64,000 nucleotides of DNA from Meconema thalassinum (Eukaryota > Arthropoda > Insecta > Orthoptera > Tettigoniidae). The translations under genes were made by a program, and so were the position numbers. This document shows positions 1-11,100 of this stretch, in pieces (the stretch's first letter is position 1; each line of letters begins with the position of its first letter). Under the pieces are notes generated by a model. That model made no database searches. It had not been told where the DNA came from and saw nothing but the letters and a program-made list of their open reading frames with translations. Location of the stretch: positions 20,124,716 to 20,188,715 of the forward strand of contig OX336392.1 of assembly GCA_946902985.2 (NCBI GenBank), read 5' to 3'.

Positions 1-272
1 AAAGTCAAGGAGGGTAGATATGTAAGCTCCTTGAACACTATAGCACTTTCTAGTAGAGAAATGAGGAACTTTGTGTTGGCGGAAACTGCTGAGATTAATT
101 TTGCCATTATGAACACAGCCTACTGAATTCAAATGGGTTCTTTGACATGCCAACATCGTATGACATGCGAGTCGTATTTTTGCCGCCTTTCAAAAATCAC
201 TTACCACGGCCAGGAGTGAACCTGCAATCTTGGGGTTAGTAGACCGACACGCTATCCACTCACCCACCGTGG
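1..272 (-). mobile_element. SINE-A, tRNA-derived, cut by window edge
   Basis: Read on the minus strand this begins with a tRNA-like head (CCACGGTGGGTGAGTGG, then a B-box-like GGTTCACTCC near 210) followed by a body shared with four other copies at 27096-27467, 36710-37034, 47082-47476 and 59211-59604. The body includes the run around AAGTGATTTTTGAAAGGC. Its 3' part lies outside the window. RNA polymerase III-transcribed SINEs have this structure; the head is diverged from any functional tRNA. Confidence 0.85.
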
Positions 273-1500
273 AAAGGTATAAATGGAGTGACATTGCTTC
301 TTACAGAAATAGATGGAAAGTTGGATACCACCCCTTGAGATAATGTTATCATCGTTACCGATTTCCATTCCTTCATCAGTTTGTTAAATTAAATCTAATT
401 AGTTTTCTGGGAATATTTCAGATATGTACATCCAAAACGTCAATCTTCTTCAATGCAGTACTTAAAAACAAGACGCGAGAAACACAGAGCACCGACACAA
501 CACGAGGTAGCCACCGAAAATAACGTCTGCACAGAGAGAGTGAGCGCGGTCAACTAAGTACTGTATGAGTAAACAAAGAGCTGTTGGGGAGGGGGCGAGT
601 CAATGACCTCCCGCCGTGCCGCACAGCCAGTAGAATAGAAAAGACGTCATTCTTGTAATGCGGAATGGTCGCGGAGAAATTGAAGGCGCTTAAGCATCAC
701 GTTACCTACATTTTACTGATTTTGTATTACAAAAAATATTTTTTGAGCGGTACGGATTTGCCGGAGTCCGGATTTTTGAGGTCCGGATTTGTGAGAGGCT
801 ACTGTACTGTTGGTTTTAGAGCCTTATAATGTAGTTTTCGAGGACCCCAAGTTTTGTTTCTGGCACCGAGGGGCTTTGTCTCCTCGTTGTACGCCATAAT
901 ATAATACTAATACTAATAATATAATATAGGGATAGGAATATAATAGACCTGCCGTACCACACCCGCAGGTGTAAATCGCGTGAAAAAATTCTAGTGTACC
1001 CCTTGACCCCCTTAAGCGCATTATACGTATTGATGAATTTTACAGCTCAATTTCTTTCCGTGATAACCTTCTAGCCGTTTGCAAACTTTCACACCAATGT
1101 AATTCATGGAATTGCATTGCGTCTTACAGCAATAGATGGACCTCTGAGAATCTGTTGCCATGGTTACCGGCTTGAATTCGTTCATTAGTTTATTAAATGA
1201 AATTAGTTTTCTGGGAATATCTCAAAAACGGTTGGTTTTAGGGCCTTAAAATGTGGATTTCAGGGACCCGTTAGGGCCCCCGAGTTTTGTCTCGTCCTTC
1301 TACTCCTATTTCAGCATGTATTTTAAGGGGGTAGGCCCTCTTTTATGAGAGGTAAGGAGAAGGGTTACATCAATGATTAGTGTCGTGCCTCTGATGGATA
1401 TCTGTAACAAATTTTACGTTGATACACCCAGCCGTTCTCGAGTTATATGGGAACAAAGTTGTCCCCAGACAAACAGACAGACAGACAGACCAAAAAATTA
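273..1500. repeat. Diverged remnants of repeat family L
   Basis: Two overlapping stretches (about 290-425 and 810-1300) share blocks with the clearer L copies at 9961-10590, 19724-20405 and 49263-49920. Shared blocks include CATTGCGTCTTACAG, the run TGACCCCCTTAAGCGCATTA and TTAGTTTTCTGGGAATAT. It ends in a short (GACA)n tract near 1471-1490. No gene is visible. Order of blocks suggests an internally duplicated or twice-inserted element. Confidence 0.6.
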
Positions 1501-1639
1501 TTTTCGCGTTCATCCATAATAAAACAGTCTGAAACGCGTAAATAACTCAAATTTCCGTGGAAATTGCGAAAAAACATACATACTTTAATTTTTATGTATG
1601 TAGAGATATATTGCACCGCTCGGTGTTGACCGTATTTTA

Positions 1640-2180
1640 TTGCACACATTTAGGTTTTACTCGCTAACAGTTGGTGATACACGAAAAGTGATAAGGACCT
1701 TTTGGATAGCAAATTAAATGATAAATCTTTTGTATGCATCAAAAGTTTGATATTTCTTTGCGTTCTCTTTTTATTTGAAATGGAAATATGAAATTTTGAA
1801 ACCAAAGGGTGTAGTGACGTCACATATGTGGGTTTTACTCGCTAACCGTTGGAGATACACGGAAAGTGATAAGGACCATTCGGATAGGAAATTAAATTTT
1901 TAAGCTCGTAAGTGCCATCAAAAGTTTTCTATTTCTTAGCGTTCTCTTTTTATTTGATATGGAAATATGAAATTTTGAAACCAAAGGGTGTAGTGACGTC
2001 ACTAAAATGGTCGCCATTTTTTAATAGTGGATAATATCGAAATTAAAAGTATCCTATATGTAAACATGGTAAATCAGCTACATCCATGCAAAATTTCATT
2101 TAAATCGGACCAGTGGTTCTTGCGTTATTGAGTAACAGACAGACAGACACACACCATCTCATTTTTATATATTAGTATGA
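1640..2180 (-). mobile_element. Helitron-like end with 178 bp tandem duplication
   Basis: Two tandem copies with a 178 bp offset (about 1653-1830 and 1831-2003), each starting GGTTTTACTCGCTAAC and finishing at AGTGACGTCAC. They are followed by a CAGACAGACAGAC tract. On the minus strand the edge near 2178 reads like a common insect Helitron 5' terminus (ATATATAAAAATGAGATG followed by GTCTGTCTGTCTG). I see no transposase or helicase, so this is a non-autonomous piece. Family assignment rests on the terminal sequence only. Confidence 0.5.
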
Positions 2181-2796
2181 TAATTAAATGGCAAATAACA
2201 AAAAGTTGTAATGAAAAATAATTGAAAGTTCGAAATGAAAATAATAAAAATAAATATTATTGAGTTGTTATACTCTGAAAGTAAAGTGATAATAAAAATC
2301 GAAATAAGGAACTCAAGTAATAAAACGGAACGAAATATATAATATCTTGACGTACTGTTGTCAAATGATCAATTTGTAAATCTCTAAAAATAATTGGTGA
2401 ATAAAAACACCCAAAGAAAATGTATTTTTCGCAGGCTATCAAGCCAGAATTATGAAAATAAATGATAGGAAGGCCGAGGTCTTACCGCCATAAATGAAAT
2501 ATTATATGAAATATTAAATAAACCGCGAATAACCAAGCAAGAAATTGTGTTGCTGAAAAGGCCGAAAAATAAATAAATGTAGCCTAAAGCTAATAAATGT
2601 GCGTTAATCAGGATATAATTAATCGGGAGATGGAGAGTCTCATTGAAATATTGTGGATGAAAGATTCCCCTTACTGTATTGTTGTTGTATGAAAACGTCG
2701 TGTTGTATTGGGTAGGTGAAATTCCCATAAATAGTTTTGCCATATTGAAGCGTCGAAAATAATAGTTACATTGTAAGTCCGATCAGGCTGTGTTAA
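2181..2796. other. AT-rich stretch without recognisable gene
   Basis: Short minus-strand frames occur here (for example about 2450-2743) but are AT-rich, lack any motif I recognise and stop within 100 codons. I see no repeat family that I can match elsewhere in the window. Confidence 0.5.
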
Positions 2797-3290
2797 AGTA
2801 AATATTGTAGGCCAAAATCGTCGAATGAAATATACATGCGAGACCATGAAGGCATTGTTATAAAATAAATATTGTAGGCCAAAATCGTCGAATGAAATAT
2901 ACATGTGAGACCATGAAGGCATTGTTATAAAATAAATATTGTAGGCCAAAATCGTCGAATGAAATATACATGTGAGACCATGAAGGCATTGTTATAAAAT
3001 AAATATTGTAGGCCAAAATCGTCGAATGAAATATATATGTGAGACCATGAAGGCATTGTTATAAAATAAATATTGTAGGCCAAAATCGTCGAATGAAATA
3101 TACATGTGAGACCATGAAGGCATTGTTATAAAATAAATATTGTAGGCCATAATCGTCGAAATAACGCGTTGTAAGCGAATATACATGTAAGACCATGAAG
3201 GCATTGTTATAAATAAATATTGTAGGCAATAATCGTCGAATTAAATGTGCAAGTAAGACCGATAAAGGCATTGTTAGAAATAATATTGTT
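2797..3290. repeat. 67 bp minisatellite, about 7 units
   Basis: The anchor ATTGTAGGCC recurs at 2804, 2871, 2938, 3005, 3072 and 3139, an exact 67 bp period, then at 3219 after a unit lengthened by about 13 bp. The first five full units are almost identical; the last two are degenerate. Each unit contains GTCGAATGAAATATACATG and ACCATGAAGGCATTG. Overlapping short frames in this array are by-products of the repeat. Confidence 0.95.
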
Positions 3291-3370
3291 ATAAGGCGTC
3301 ATACAAATTGTTATTAAGGTTGGTGTTCGCTCCGGAATAAGTTATAAATATCCTGTAAAAACGAAATATA

Positions 3371-5411
3371 CTGCTCAAAAAAATTAAAGCACCACTTTTT
3401 TCAAATGCCACCAAATTTTGAAAAGTTGACCTACAAGCTCGAAATCTCAGTATGACGTTTGTCCTGACGCCTACCAAGCATATGCTTCAGCACAACTCCC
3501 CAACTTGAGTAGTTTCGGGGTAGCACCCCGAAAACCAGCCCATTTTCGAAAACCGCAAATTGAAGTTTGCGAAAAACGCTGCAGGACTTGTGGCAGGTTG
3601 CCAAAGCAGTCGAAAATGAATGAGTATTGCTCTTAAAGGTTCCACAAGCACGTAGAAATCGTTACATTTGACGTTTGGGCATTTTCAACCCCCTTCATCA
3701 TCCCCTAAACATGGACTACCATTGGGGGCGTCTGAGAAGGTACCGGGTGTGTTTAACCATCTGAAAACCTGCACACCGTCCTCAGTTGCTGATTTCAGTA
3801 AGTTCTTAAGGCCTCCGGCAATGTCCACACCCCCTAACACCCTCAACTGGCATGGGACCAAATCACCCCCTCTTGATTCACCCCTAAGGAAGGTTTTAAT
3901 CGAGATGTTTATCAGTGCTGTGAATGCGGGGGTCTTCCCCTACCGTTTCAAAATAGGAGCTGTGCCTTTGTCACCACCCCTTCCCCTGCAACCCCCGTTT
4001 GTATGATTTTTCGAATCAGGCACTTTTTAAGGGCTGAAACGAGGTCTTAATCGCTGAAAGGGCTGTACAGGTCCTTAGAAGTAGTGGTGACACGAAATCA
4101 ACCCCTTCCGATCGATGATTGACATTCCGTCCCCCAAATTCGAAATTTTTGCACCCCCAACCCTCCCTGTCTGGACGCGTAACGCGTCATGGCAGAGTTT
4201 TCAGAGTTGGATGGAAATGAAGCTTATGGCCTCCAATGGAGCCCAAAACAGCAGGTTGGATAGAAATTCATCGGTAGGTTGGGAAACGGGACCAAAATTT
4301 TTCAAAAAAGTATACAGCCAACAGTAAGTACGCCCATGCATAGGCAACCCACATCACGTCCGTGCGTGTGGGTTGCCTATGATCGGCAATAGGTTACAAA
4401 GTTTGGCAATGAGAGAAAAATGACGTGATGTGGGTTGCCTATGCATTGGTGTACTTACTAGAGGCTGTTAACTTTTTTGAAAACATTTTGGTCCCGTTTC
4501 CCACCCTACCGATGAATTTCCATCCAACCTGCTGTTTTGGGCTCCATTGCAGGCCATAAGCTTCATTTCCATCCAACTCTGAAAACTCTGCCATGACGCG
4601 TTACGCGTCCAGACAGGGAGGGTTGGGGGTGCAAAAATTTCGAATTTCGGGGACGGAATGTCAATCATCGATCGGAAGGGGTTGATTTCGTGTCACCACT
4701 ACTTCTAAGGACCTTTACAGCCCTTTCAGCGATTAAGACCTCGTTCCAGCCCTTAAAAAGGGCCTGATTCGAAAAATCATACAAACGGGGGTTGCAGGGG
4801 AAGGGGTGGTGACAAAGGCACAGCTCCTTTTTTGAAACGGTAGGGGAAGACCCCCGCATTCACAGCACTGATAAACATCTCGATTAAAACCTTCCTTAGG
4901 GGTGAATCGAGAGGGGGTGATTTGGTCCCATGCCAGTTGAGGGTGTTAGGGGGTGTGGACATTGCGGAGGCCTTAAGAATTTACTGAAATCAGCAACTGA
5001 GGACGGTGTGCAGGTTTTCAGATGGTTAAACACACCCGGTACCTTCTCAGACGCCCCCAATGGTAGTCCATGTTTAGGGGATGATGAAGGGGGTTGAAAA
5101 TGCCCAAACGTCAAATGTAACGATTTCTACGTGTTTGTGGAACCTTTAAGAGCAAGACTCATTCATTTTCGACTGCTTTGGCAACCTGCGACAAGTCCTG
5201 CAGCGTTTTTCGCAAACTTCAATTTGCGGTTTTCGAAAATGGGCTGGTTTTCGGGGTGCTACCCCGAAACTACTCAAGTTGGGGAGTTGTGCTGAAGCAT
5301 ATGCTTGGTAGGCGTCAGGTCAAACGTCATACTGAGATTTCGAGCTTGTAGGTCAACTTTTCAAAATTTGGTGGCCTTTGAAAAAAGTGGTGCTTTAATT
5401 TTTTTGAGCAG
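3371..5411. mobile_element. 2.04 kb palindromic (fold-back) element, 990 bp arms
   Basis: The left arm 3371-4360 is mirrored by 4422-5411 with a 61 bp spacer (4361-4421). Outer ends are CTGCTCAAAAAAATTAAAGC and its complement, flanked on both sides by TATA, consistent with TA or TATA target duplication. Arm positions sum to 8782 throughout the segments I compared, so net indels are about zero, although single substitutions and at least one single-base indel near 3817 are visible. A frame of about 110 codons (3668-4006) and one of 70 codons (4115-4327) occur in both arms but show no motif I recognise. It looks like a non-autonomous TIR transposon; the superfamily is not clear to me. Confidence 0.9.
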
Positions 5412-6307
5412 TATATAAATAATAATAATAATAATATTAAAAGCAGGAACAAATAGCTGCTTTAGAAGAGAAACGTAAGTCTTGGGAATCATATGGTAAA
5501 ATAATAAATAACCTTGTGAGCGTGGCGGCCGGCGAGACGCCATAAATCAAGCGAAGTATCACAGGAGGGACGGGGCAGCTGTTAGAACCCGACCTACCGT
5601 AATGAGTGAGTGAGATAGGAAAGTTAACGAGTTCCGCGGTCAAGCAAGGGTCTGTCAAAGACTAATAATAAAAAGGCCATTATGTGAAAGTTTTTATTGA
5701 AAGATGCAAGCTCAAATTAACCTACAAAATCATAATGCTGGGATCGAGACCGTTCTTCAGAATATAAGTTTGAAGCATTTATATGAATTTTGACGGATTT
5801 TGTCAAACACATTTATTGTAAATAAAAGGATTCCTTCCTCAAAAAGAATGAAAGAACGGGTTATGAAACAATGTAGTTTAAAGATGAATAAAGATCCCTC
5901 AATAATAAAGAACAGATACGCTGCAGAGAAAGATCACCTGATGCATGGGAAAGGAACTGGCGGAATAGGGGTTCGATCCACAGATGTGGCATGTTCTTGT
6001 ACAGTATTTTAAAGGTGTAAAATCTAAGGCTTTGTGAAGAATAATTACTAAGGTCCAAAGGACTAAATAAGTGATAGACCAATGATATATAAACATTAAA
6101 AACCCTGAAGGGTAAAGATTGAGATAAATATAGACTAAATGTCCAAAGCCTTGGAGAAATTATATGACTTAAATGATAGGCGCGTTCGACGCCTTAGTAA
6201 AATATACTACAAATAATTATATTTAAATTTAAGCAAGACAAAGTGGTTACAAAGTTCATAGAATAATGAAATGACATTATACTGAATCTTGATGAATTTT
6301 TAACAAA
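5412..6307. other. Unassigned unique-looking sequence
   Basis: A short (AAT)n run at about 5417-5433 lies next to the palindrome. A GC-richer patch (about 5520-5650) and small frames (for example 5800-6012) have no motif I recognise. No gene is supported. Confidence 0.4.
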
Positions 6308-6512
6308 TTGATTTTTAGTTTTGAATGACACTTGAAGAGACTATGCCAAGTGATTGATTTTTAGTTTTGAATGACACTTGAAGAGACTATGCCAAGTGAT
6401 TGATTTTTTTCATATTTTGAATGACACTTGAAGAGACTATGCCAAGTGATTGATTTTTTAAAACATATTTTGAGTAACACTTGAAGGGATTAAGCCAAGT
6501 GATTGATTTTTC
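6308..6512. repeat. 46-53 bp minisatellite, four units plus a fifth start
   Basis: TTGATTTTT anchors at 6308, 6354, 6400, 6450 and 6503, with the core TGACACTTGAAGAGACTAT then GCCAAGTGA in each unit. Period grows from 46 to 50 to 53 bp through short T/A insertions, and the last unit is the most diverged. Confidence 0.92.
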
Positions 6513-6895
6513 TTACATGTTTTTGAGTGAATATATTTTTCTTTTATGAATTAAATTCTGTAAAATTATAATGTTGTGTTTTTCCTCAAATCCTTGTGAA
6601 CCTTGAGTATTCCATATCAGATGTTTAATCAGCGGTGGAGGGAACGTAACACACCCCGAAACCGCAAGAGCAAAAGCCGAGTGCTGATTAATCATCATCC
6701 GTGTAAACGGGCACAGTACCAATATTTGAATTCAATTTGTAATGATTGGCGGGGCATTTTAATTAATTATTTAATTATTTAATTAATTATAGAAACATTT
6801 TTAGGTTACAATAAATTTATTTTAGGATATTCAGGCATACCCGATATCTAGGAAATTATGCAGAACCACTCTTTCTTTCATGTTGTATCAATGTT

Positions 6896-7237
6896 TTTTT
6901 CAGCGTGTGGCTTTTAGAGCCGGGAGGGCCCGAGGACATGTTCGGTTCGCCAGTTTTGTAGCTGCTTCGAGGCGGACACCCAATGGGTGAGCTACACGTA
7001 CTGTTGCGTGTGGAGTGTTGTCTGGAGAGGGAAGTTGGAATGTAAGGACGAGGAGTTGGAAGGTAGCGGCTGTGGCCTATAGTGAGGGACCAACTCCGGC
7101 ATTTGCCTGGAAGGAAGATGGAAAACCACAGAAGACCATCTTCAAGGTTGCTGGTGGGGGGATTCGAACCTCCTCGCCTCGCGGATGTGAGTGACTGCCA
7201 GCAGTCATGCCGTAACGACCACGGCTAACTCACCCGG
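6896..7237 (-). mobile_element. SINE-C with 12 bp target-site duplication
   Basis: Flanked by the perfect 12 bp direct repeat TGTATCAATGTT at 6884-6895 and 7238-7249. On the minus strand it starts with a tRNA-like head (TTAGCCGTGGTCGTTACGG, B-box-like GGTTCGAATCC near 7160), passes a block including GGCATTTGCCTGG on the plus strand, and ends at the GCCGGGAGGGCCCGAGGAC block near 6920. A 3' fragment of the same family is at 41198-41296. Confidence 0.88.
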
Positions 7238-7548
7238 TGTATCAATGTTGTAAGTTTATTATCGTTATAGAGAATGGTTTCGGAGCCGAAGATCTAATGT
7301 GAGAATTTCTTATCAGTTTCAGTTGATAGCTAACTTTTCAAATGTTGAAAGCTGTCAATAATTTTCCTTTGGCAGCAAAGACTGAATTAAGAATTTCAAA
7401 AGATCGATTAACCAAAGTAGAGGAGTATATACTGTTCAAAGCAGCTGTTCAAAATGTAGCTTATAACAAGAGACACACACTTGTAATTCAAGTGCTTAGT
7501 TCATTTTGTTTACTTATAGACTGATTGCTGAAAGGCACAACATCCCAC

Positions 7549-7576
7549 TAATAATAATAATAATAATAATAATAAT
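7549..7576. repeat. (AAT)n microsatellite
   Basis: About nine AAT units immediately before a LINE 3' fragment. It is probably an old LINE or SINE tail. Confidence 0.9.
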
Positions 7577-7773
7577 TGAAAAATTCAAATGGTTGGAGGA
7601 AAAGCATAGCTTAAAAACTAAGGCCTTGTGGCCTGAAGACAGAAAGAGGAGAATTAACGACCATATGAAGAAATTCTGGGAGGAGAAAAAGAGATTGGCA
7701 AGTCGGCCGATTTCTTTTTTTCGTGGTCCACAATAGGCCAAAATTGACATAATAATAAAAAATAATAATAATC
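7577..7773 (+). pseudogene. LINE-alpha reverse transcriptase, C-terminal end only
   Basis: Encodes the last ~50 residues of a non-LTR retrotransposon polyprotein, with the lysine/arginine-rich signature KALWPEDRKRRIND then KKFWEEKKRLA, followed by a stop and an (AAT)n-like tail to 7773. The same C-terminal signature appears at about 9830-9930, 17985-18345 (minus) and 62456-62640 (minus). The piece is a strongly 5'-truncated insertion, typical of target-primed reverse transcription, and is not functional. Assignment is by family resemblance; the exact clade is uncertain. Confidence 0.7.
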
Positions 7774-8210
7774 TAAAAAGTATTCTTAGACTGAGAGCTA
7801 TATGAGGTAAAAACACGGTAGTTGTCTTAGTTAATTTCAGAAAGGCATATGATGCAATTGACCGCAAGTTTTGAAGGAATTTGGAGTTGGTAAAAAACGT
7901 GGTCGTTGGTACTACAGAACCTCTCAGGCACTGTGCCTAGTGTTAAATTTCATGGAGAAATATCAGCCTCCTTCCTGATCCGGACAGGAGTCCGACAAGT
8001 GATGGTCTATCACCAATTTCATTTAACATCGTCCTGGAGAAAATAATGAGGACTTGGAAAACACCAATAGAGGAAGGGGTTGAAGGAATCTACCTAGGCA
8101 CTAAAAACCAAAGTATGAGTGCCGATGATCTGACTGTGTTAGCGGAAGATATTAATGATGCGAAAATTATGATTGAGAAATTGCATGAAATTGCGGCAAA
8201 AACAGGCCTC

Positions 8211-8592
8211 CAGATCTCTTATGAGATAAGTGAATACATTGAATCCAAACATGGCAATGAGAAATATTTGGAAACAAGGTTTGGAAATATAAAAAGGACA
8301 GAAAAATTCAAATATCTTGGTGAATGGATTCAACGTAATGGCCTTGATAAGGAAGCCAATAAGGACAGAGCTCGTAAGATGGATACTGCATATCGATTAA
8401 CCAGATCTCTTATGAGATAAGTGAATACATTGAATCCAAACATGGCAATGAGAAATATTTGGAAACAAGGTTTGGAAATATAAAAAGGACAGAAAAATTC
8501 AAATATCTTGGTGAATGGATTCAACGTAATGGCCTTGATGAGGAAGCCAATAAGGACAGAGCTCGTAAGATGGATACTGCATATCGATTAAC
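8211..8592 (+). repeat. 191 bp tandem duplication inside the LINE gene
   Basis: Copy 1 is 8211-8401 and copy 2 is 8402-8592. I found one difference (A at 8349, G at 8540), so identity is about 190/191. Because 191 is not a multiple of three the duplication breaks the reading frame; the first frame stops at 8418-8420 and the second copy is read in another frame. Confidence 0.93.
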
Positions 8593-8706
8593 GACGAATA
8601 GATATAACAAGAACGCCATATCCTTCAGAGCAAAGTTACGACATTATGCCGCTGTGATTAAACCGGAAGCTCTTTATAGTTCTGAATGCCTTATTTTAAA
8701 CAAAAA

Positions 8707-9472
8707 AGTGACAGTCAGTCTGAAAGACTAGACTTTGCATCATTTTAAATGCAACAAATGCTGGAAAATGCTAGAAAGGCTGGAGGCTTCTCGCTTCACT
8801 CGAAGCCAAAGACCCTTGACATATTAGAAAATTATCTGCATAATACTTATCTTGCTTTATAATACTTTAACTTGTTTCAAATTACTCGCGAACGGCAAGT
8901 GCAAACCAAGGGCAAAGCAGGGTCAAGCGCGCGGGATGCCGTCACTCTCACCAAAGCGCGCGGGGACGTGCCCCTTTCATCCAGTCTAAAATCACTTATA
9001 GTGGGCGATGTATTGAAGATAGAGATATGCTCTCGTGGACTTTTTTGTAGAACTTTTCATGCTGACCATTTCTTACGCTCATAGTGTATTATATTTTTAA
9101 CGGTTTGCCCAGCGTAAGCTTAAGAAGCGCACGGACGCCAAGTTTGTTTTCGACTTTTTCACTGAAATCGTTCCTTTAATCATACACAAATTATTTTCTA
9201 CAGAATCTTTCCTCGAGATATCCTTTACAGAATGGTGAAAACCGCATCAAAATCCATCCAGTGGTTTTCGAGATTACCGGTGACATCCAAGAATCGGGGA
9301 TTTTTGCCTTATACCGGTACTAACGAAGTAGAGATTGTCGGGGAACACATTCACCAAGCGGTACTATGACGTCACACACCTCAGTGCATCTGGGTACATT
9401 TCGTCCCGTCACCGTAACGTAACGCCAGACCCCAGCGTAACGACCAAGTCGACAAGTTCATTTAAAATGATA
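8707..9472 (-). mobile_element. Insertion in the LINE, partly a Helitron-like fragment
   Basis: The LINE reading frame stops matching at about 8707 and resumes at about 9473, so about 770 bp was inserted. From about 8990 to 9336, read on the minus strand, it matches the left part of the Helitrons at 11104-11773 and 42116-42971, sharing CACTGGATGGATTTTGATGC, TTCACCATTCTGTAAAGGA and GGGCAAACCGTTAAAAATAT. The outer parts (8710-8870 and 9340-9470) match nothing I recognise here. Confidence 0.6.
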
Positions 9473-9960
9473 AAAAAGGAGAAACAGAGGAGTTAGAAAA
9501 GAAAGAACGAAGAATCCTGAGGAAAATATTGGGGCCAGCACAGAGAGCAGATGGCTTCTGGAGGAGACGGCGGAATAGTGACCAACTTACGGACACGATG
9601 CGTAAGAGAAGGATGAAATATTATGGCCACCACACACGAATGAGCAACTTAACCAAAAGGATATTCACTTACATTAGCAAATTTAAGTCCACCACAAAAT
9701 GGGTTGAGGAAACACGAGCAGATCTCAAAGAAGTTGGCATCACTCAAGAAGATATTCTCAGCAACTCACTGTTTCGAAGGACGGTTGATAAATGCAAGGA
9801 GTTTCAGGAAAAACCTAGCTCAAAAACCAAGGTCATCTGGTCTGAAGAGAGAAGGAGGAGACTCAGCGAACGCGTGAAGGAATTTTGGGAGGAGAAGAAG
9901 AGAATGGCAACGCGGTCCACAGTAGGCAAAAATCGACAGAAGAAGAATAATCATAACTAG

Positions 9961-10590
9961 CATTACCCGTCGCGGCTTTGCCCGCGAATATTCTAGTTGT
10001 AAAGAGTACTCTTAGCAAAATCTCAATCATGAATGCTATGACTGATTTATCCTTGGTATGAATAATCAGACTTTATCAATTCAGCTACTGGTGCAGTGGT
10101 TAGGGGTTTGTCATTCCTTCATAGGTATATCAGAGCGAAGTTAGTTTTCTGGGAATACCACAGACACTGTTAATTTAAGGGCCTTTAAATGTGGTTTTCG
10201 GAGACCCTTTATAGTCGGGTGAAAAAGACTTCCGTACCACACTCACACGTGAAAATTGCGTGAAAAAAATCTAGAGTGCCCCTTGACCCCCTTAAGCGCA
10301 TTATACTGTATGTATTGATGAATTTTACAGCTTAATTTGGTTCAGTGATAACCTTATAACCGTCTGGAAACTTTCACAGTAATGTAATAATTCGAATTGC
10401 ATTGCGTCTTACAGAAATATGTTTTAAGGTATTTATTTCATTGTGAGGCATTTAAAGAGTAAGTGAGTGCGTTTCGCTTACGCATTGGGTAATGCTGAAC
10501 CTGTTGGTACCCCATATGTGTTGGTTGGTGTTAATGGGACATTATTTTCGGTACAAAACTGGAATGGGACCTTAGCAGAATAATATAGGG
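9961..10590. repeat. Repeat L, copy 2
   Basis: Shares its full course with 19724-20405 and 49263-49920: a hairpin-like start (GCGGCTTTGCCCGC, then AATATTCTAG), GTTGTAAAGAGTAC, CTGGTGCAGTGGTTAGGGG, TGACCCCCTTAAGCGCATTA, and the end AGCAGAATAATATAGGGAGG. The GC hairpin followed by CTAG resembles a Helitron 3' terminus. Whether it belongs to L or to a neighbour is not certain, since the 49263 copy lacks the hairpin. Confidence 0.75.
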
Positions 10591-11032
10591 AGGGATAGTA
10601 ATAGTGAATTTAAAATGTTGTAGTTTTACGTGGCCGATGATCTTGTAATCGTGAGCCACGCGATCTCTATTTTACTTGGAATACGAACTATACGTGATAT
10701 TTCACTTCAAAAATCTCGTATACAAACCCGGTCCGCCTTGGTGAGAGGCAAGCAGCTTGACTATCACGGTCCCATTATTGAATGCTCACATTCAGAATGT
10801 GCTCTCATAATCATCGCTGTCATTAGTAAGCAAGCCCGCAGTCACATGGTTTGGAAGGAACGCGACCAGACACGCAATCACGCGATCATATTTATTAGCT
10901 GTCCAAGTAGGACAATATTCAGAATATACACTGCATAAGAAAATCATGAAATGGTAATAAAATAAACAAGTAAGGATGAATGAATAAGTTTTTTTGGTGG
11001 GGTTTGAAGCCATTTTTTGTGTTGCCTTAGTA
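10591..11032. other. Unassigned sequence
   Basis: Contains a 102-codon plus frame (10630-10938) and an 81-codon minus frame (10792-11037) without recognisable motifs. No gene is supported. Confidence 0.4.
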
Positions 11033-11100
11033 AACAAGAGTTTAGTGCTTTTCAGTCGGTCAACACGAATGTACCCAAAAGAGATGGGTTATGCCCTAAT
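11033..11100. repeat. Left arm of inverted repeat flanking the Helitron cluster
   Basis: About 68 bp (AACAAGAGTTTAGTGCTTTT through GGGTTATGCCCTAAT) that reappears inverted at 17665-17731 with a few mismatches. It encloses 6.6 kb made largely of Helitrons. Confidence 0.85.

Larger units (their letters stand above)
7774..9960 (+). pseudogene. LINE-alpha reverse transcriptase, broken and interrupted
   Basis: Remnant of the reverse transcriptase gene of an endonuclease-type LINE. Visible pieces in order are a decayed RT start near 7835-7865 (FRKAYDAIDRK), LSPISFNIVLEKIMR near 8010-8050, SADDLTVLAED near 8115-8150 (the catalytic FADD/YADD box with its first residue changed to S), EKFKYLGEWIQRNGLDKEA near 8300-8355, and RHYAAVIKPEALY near 8640. 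After foreign DNA at about 8707-9472 the gene resumes at about 9473 and runs through RILRKILGPAQRADGFWRRR and the basic tail ending at 9960. A 191 bp tandem duplication shifts the frame at 8402. Several stops precede 8046. It cannot encode an active enzyme. Sequence 3' of it is repeat L. Confidence 0.8.

Noticed and set aside
2797..3290. CRISPR-like regular repeats
   Set aside because: Repeats are contiguous 67 bp units without unique spacers, in eukaryotic DNA; the Helitron arrays likewise.
3668..5114. Proline-rich frames present in both palindrome arms as possible conserved gene
   Set aside because: Their duplication follows from the inverted arms; one arm has a frame break in the same region and no motif is recognised.
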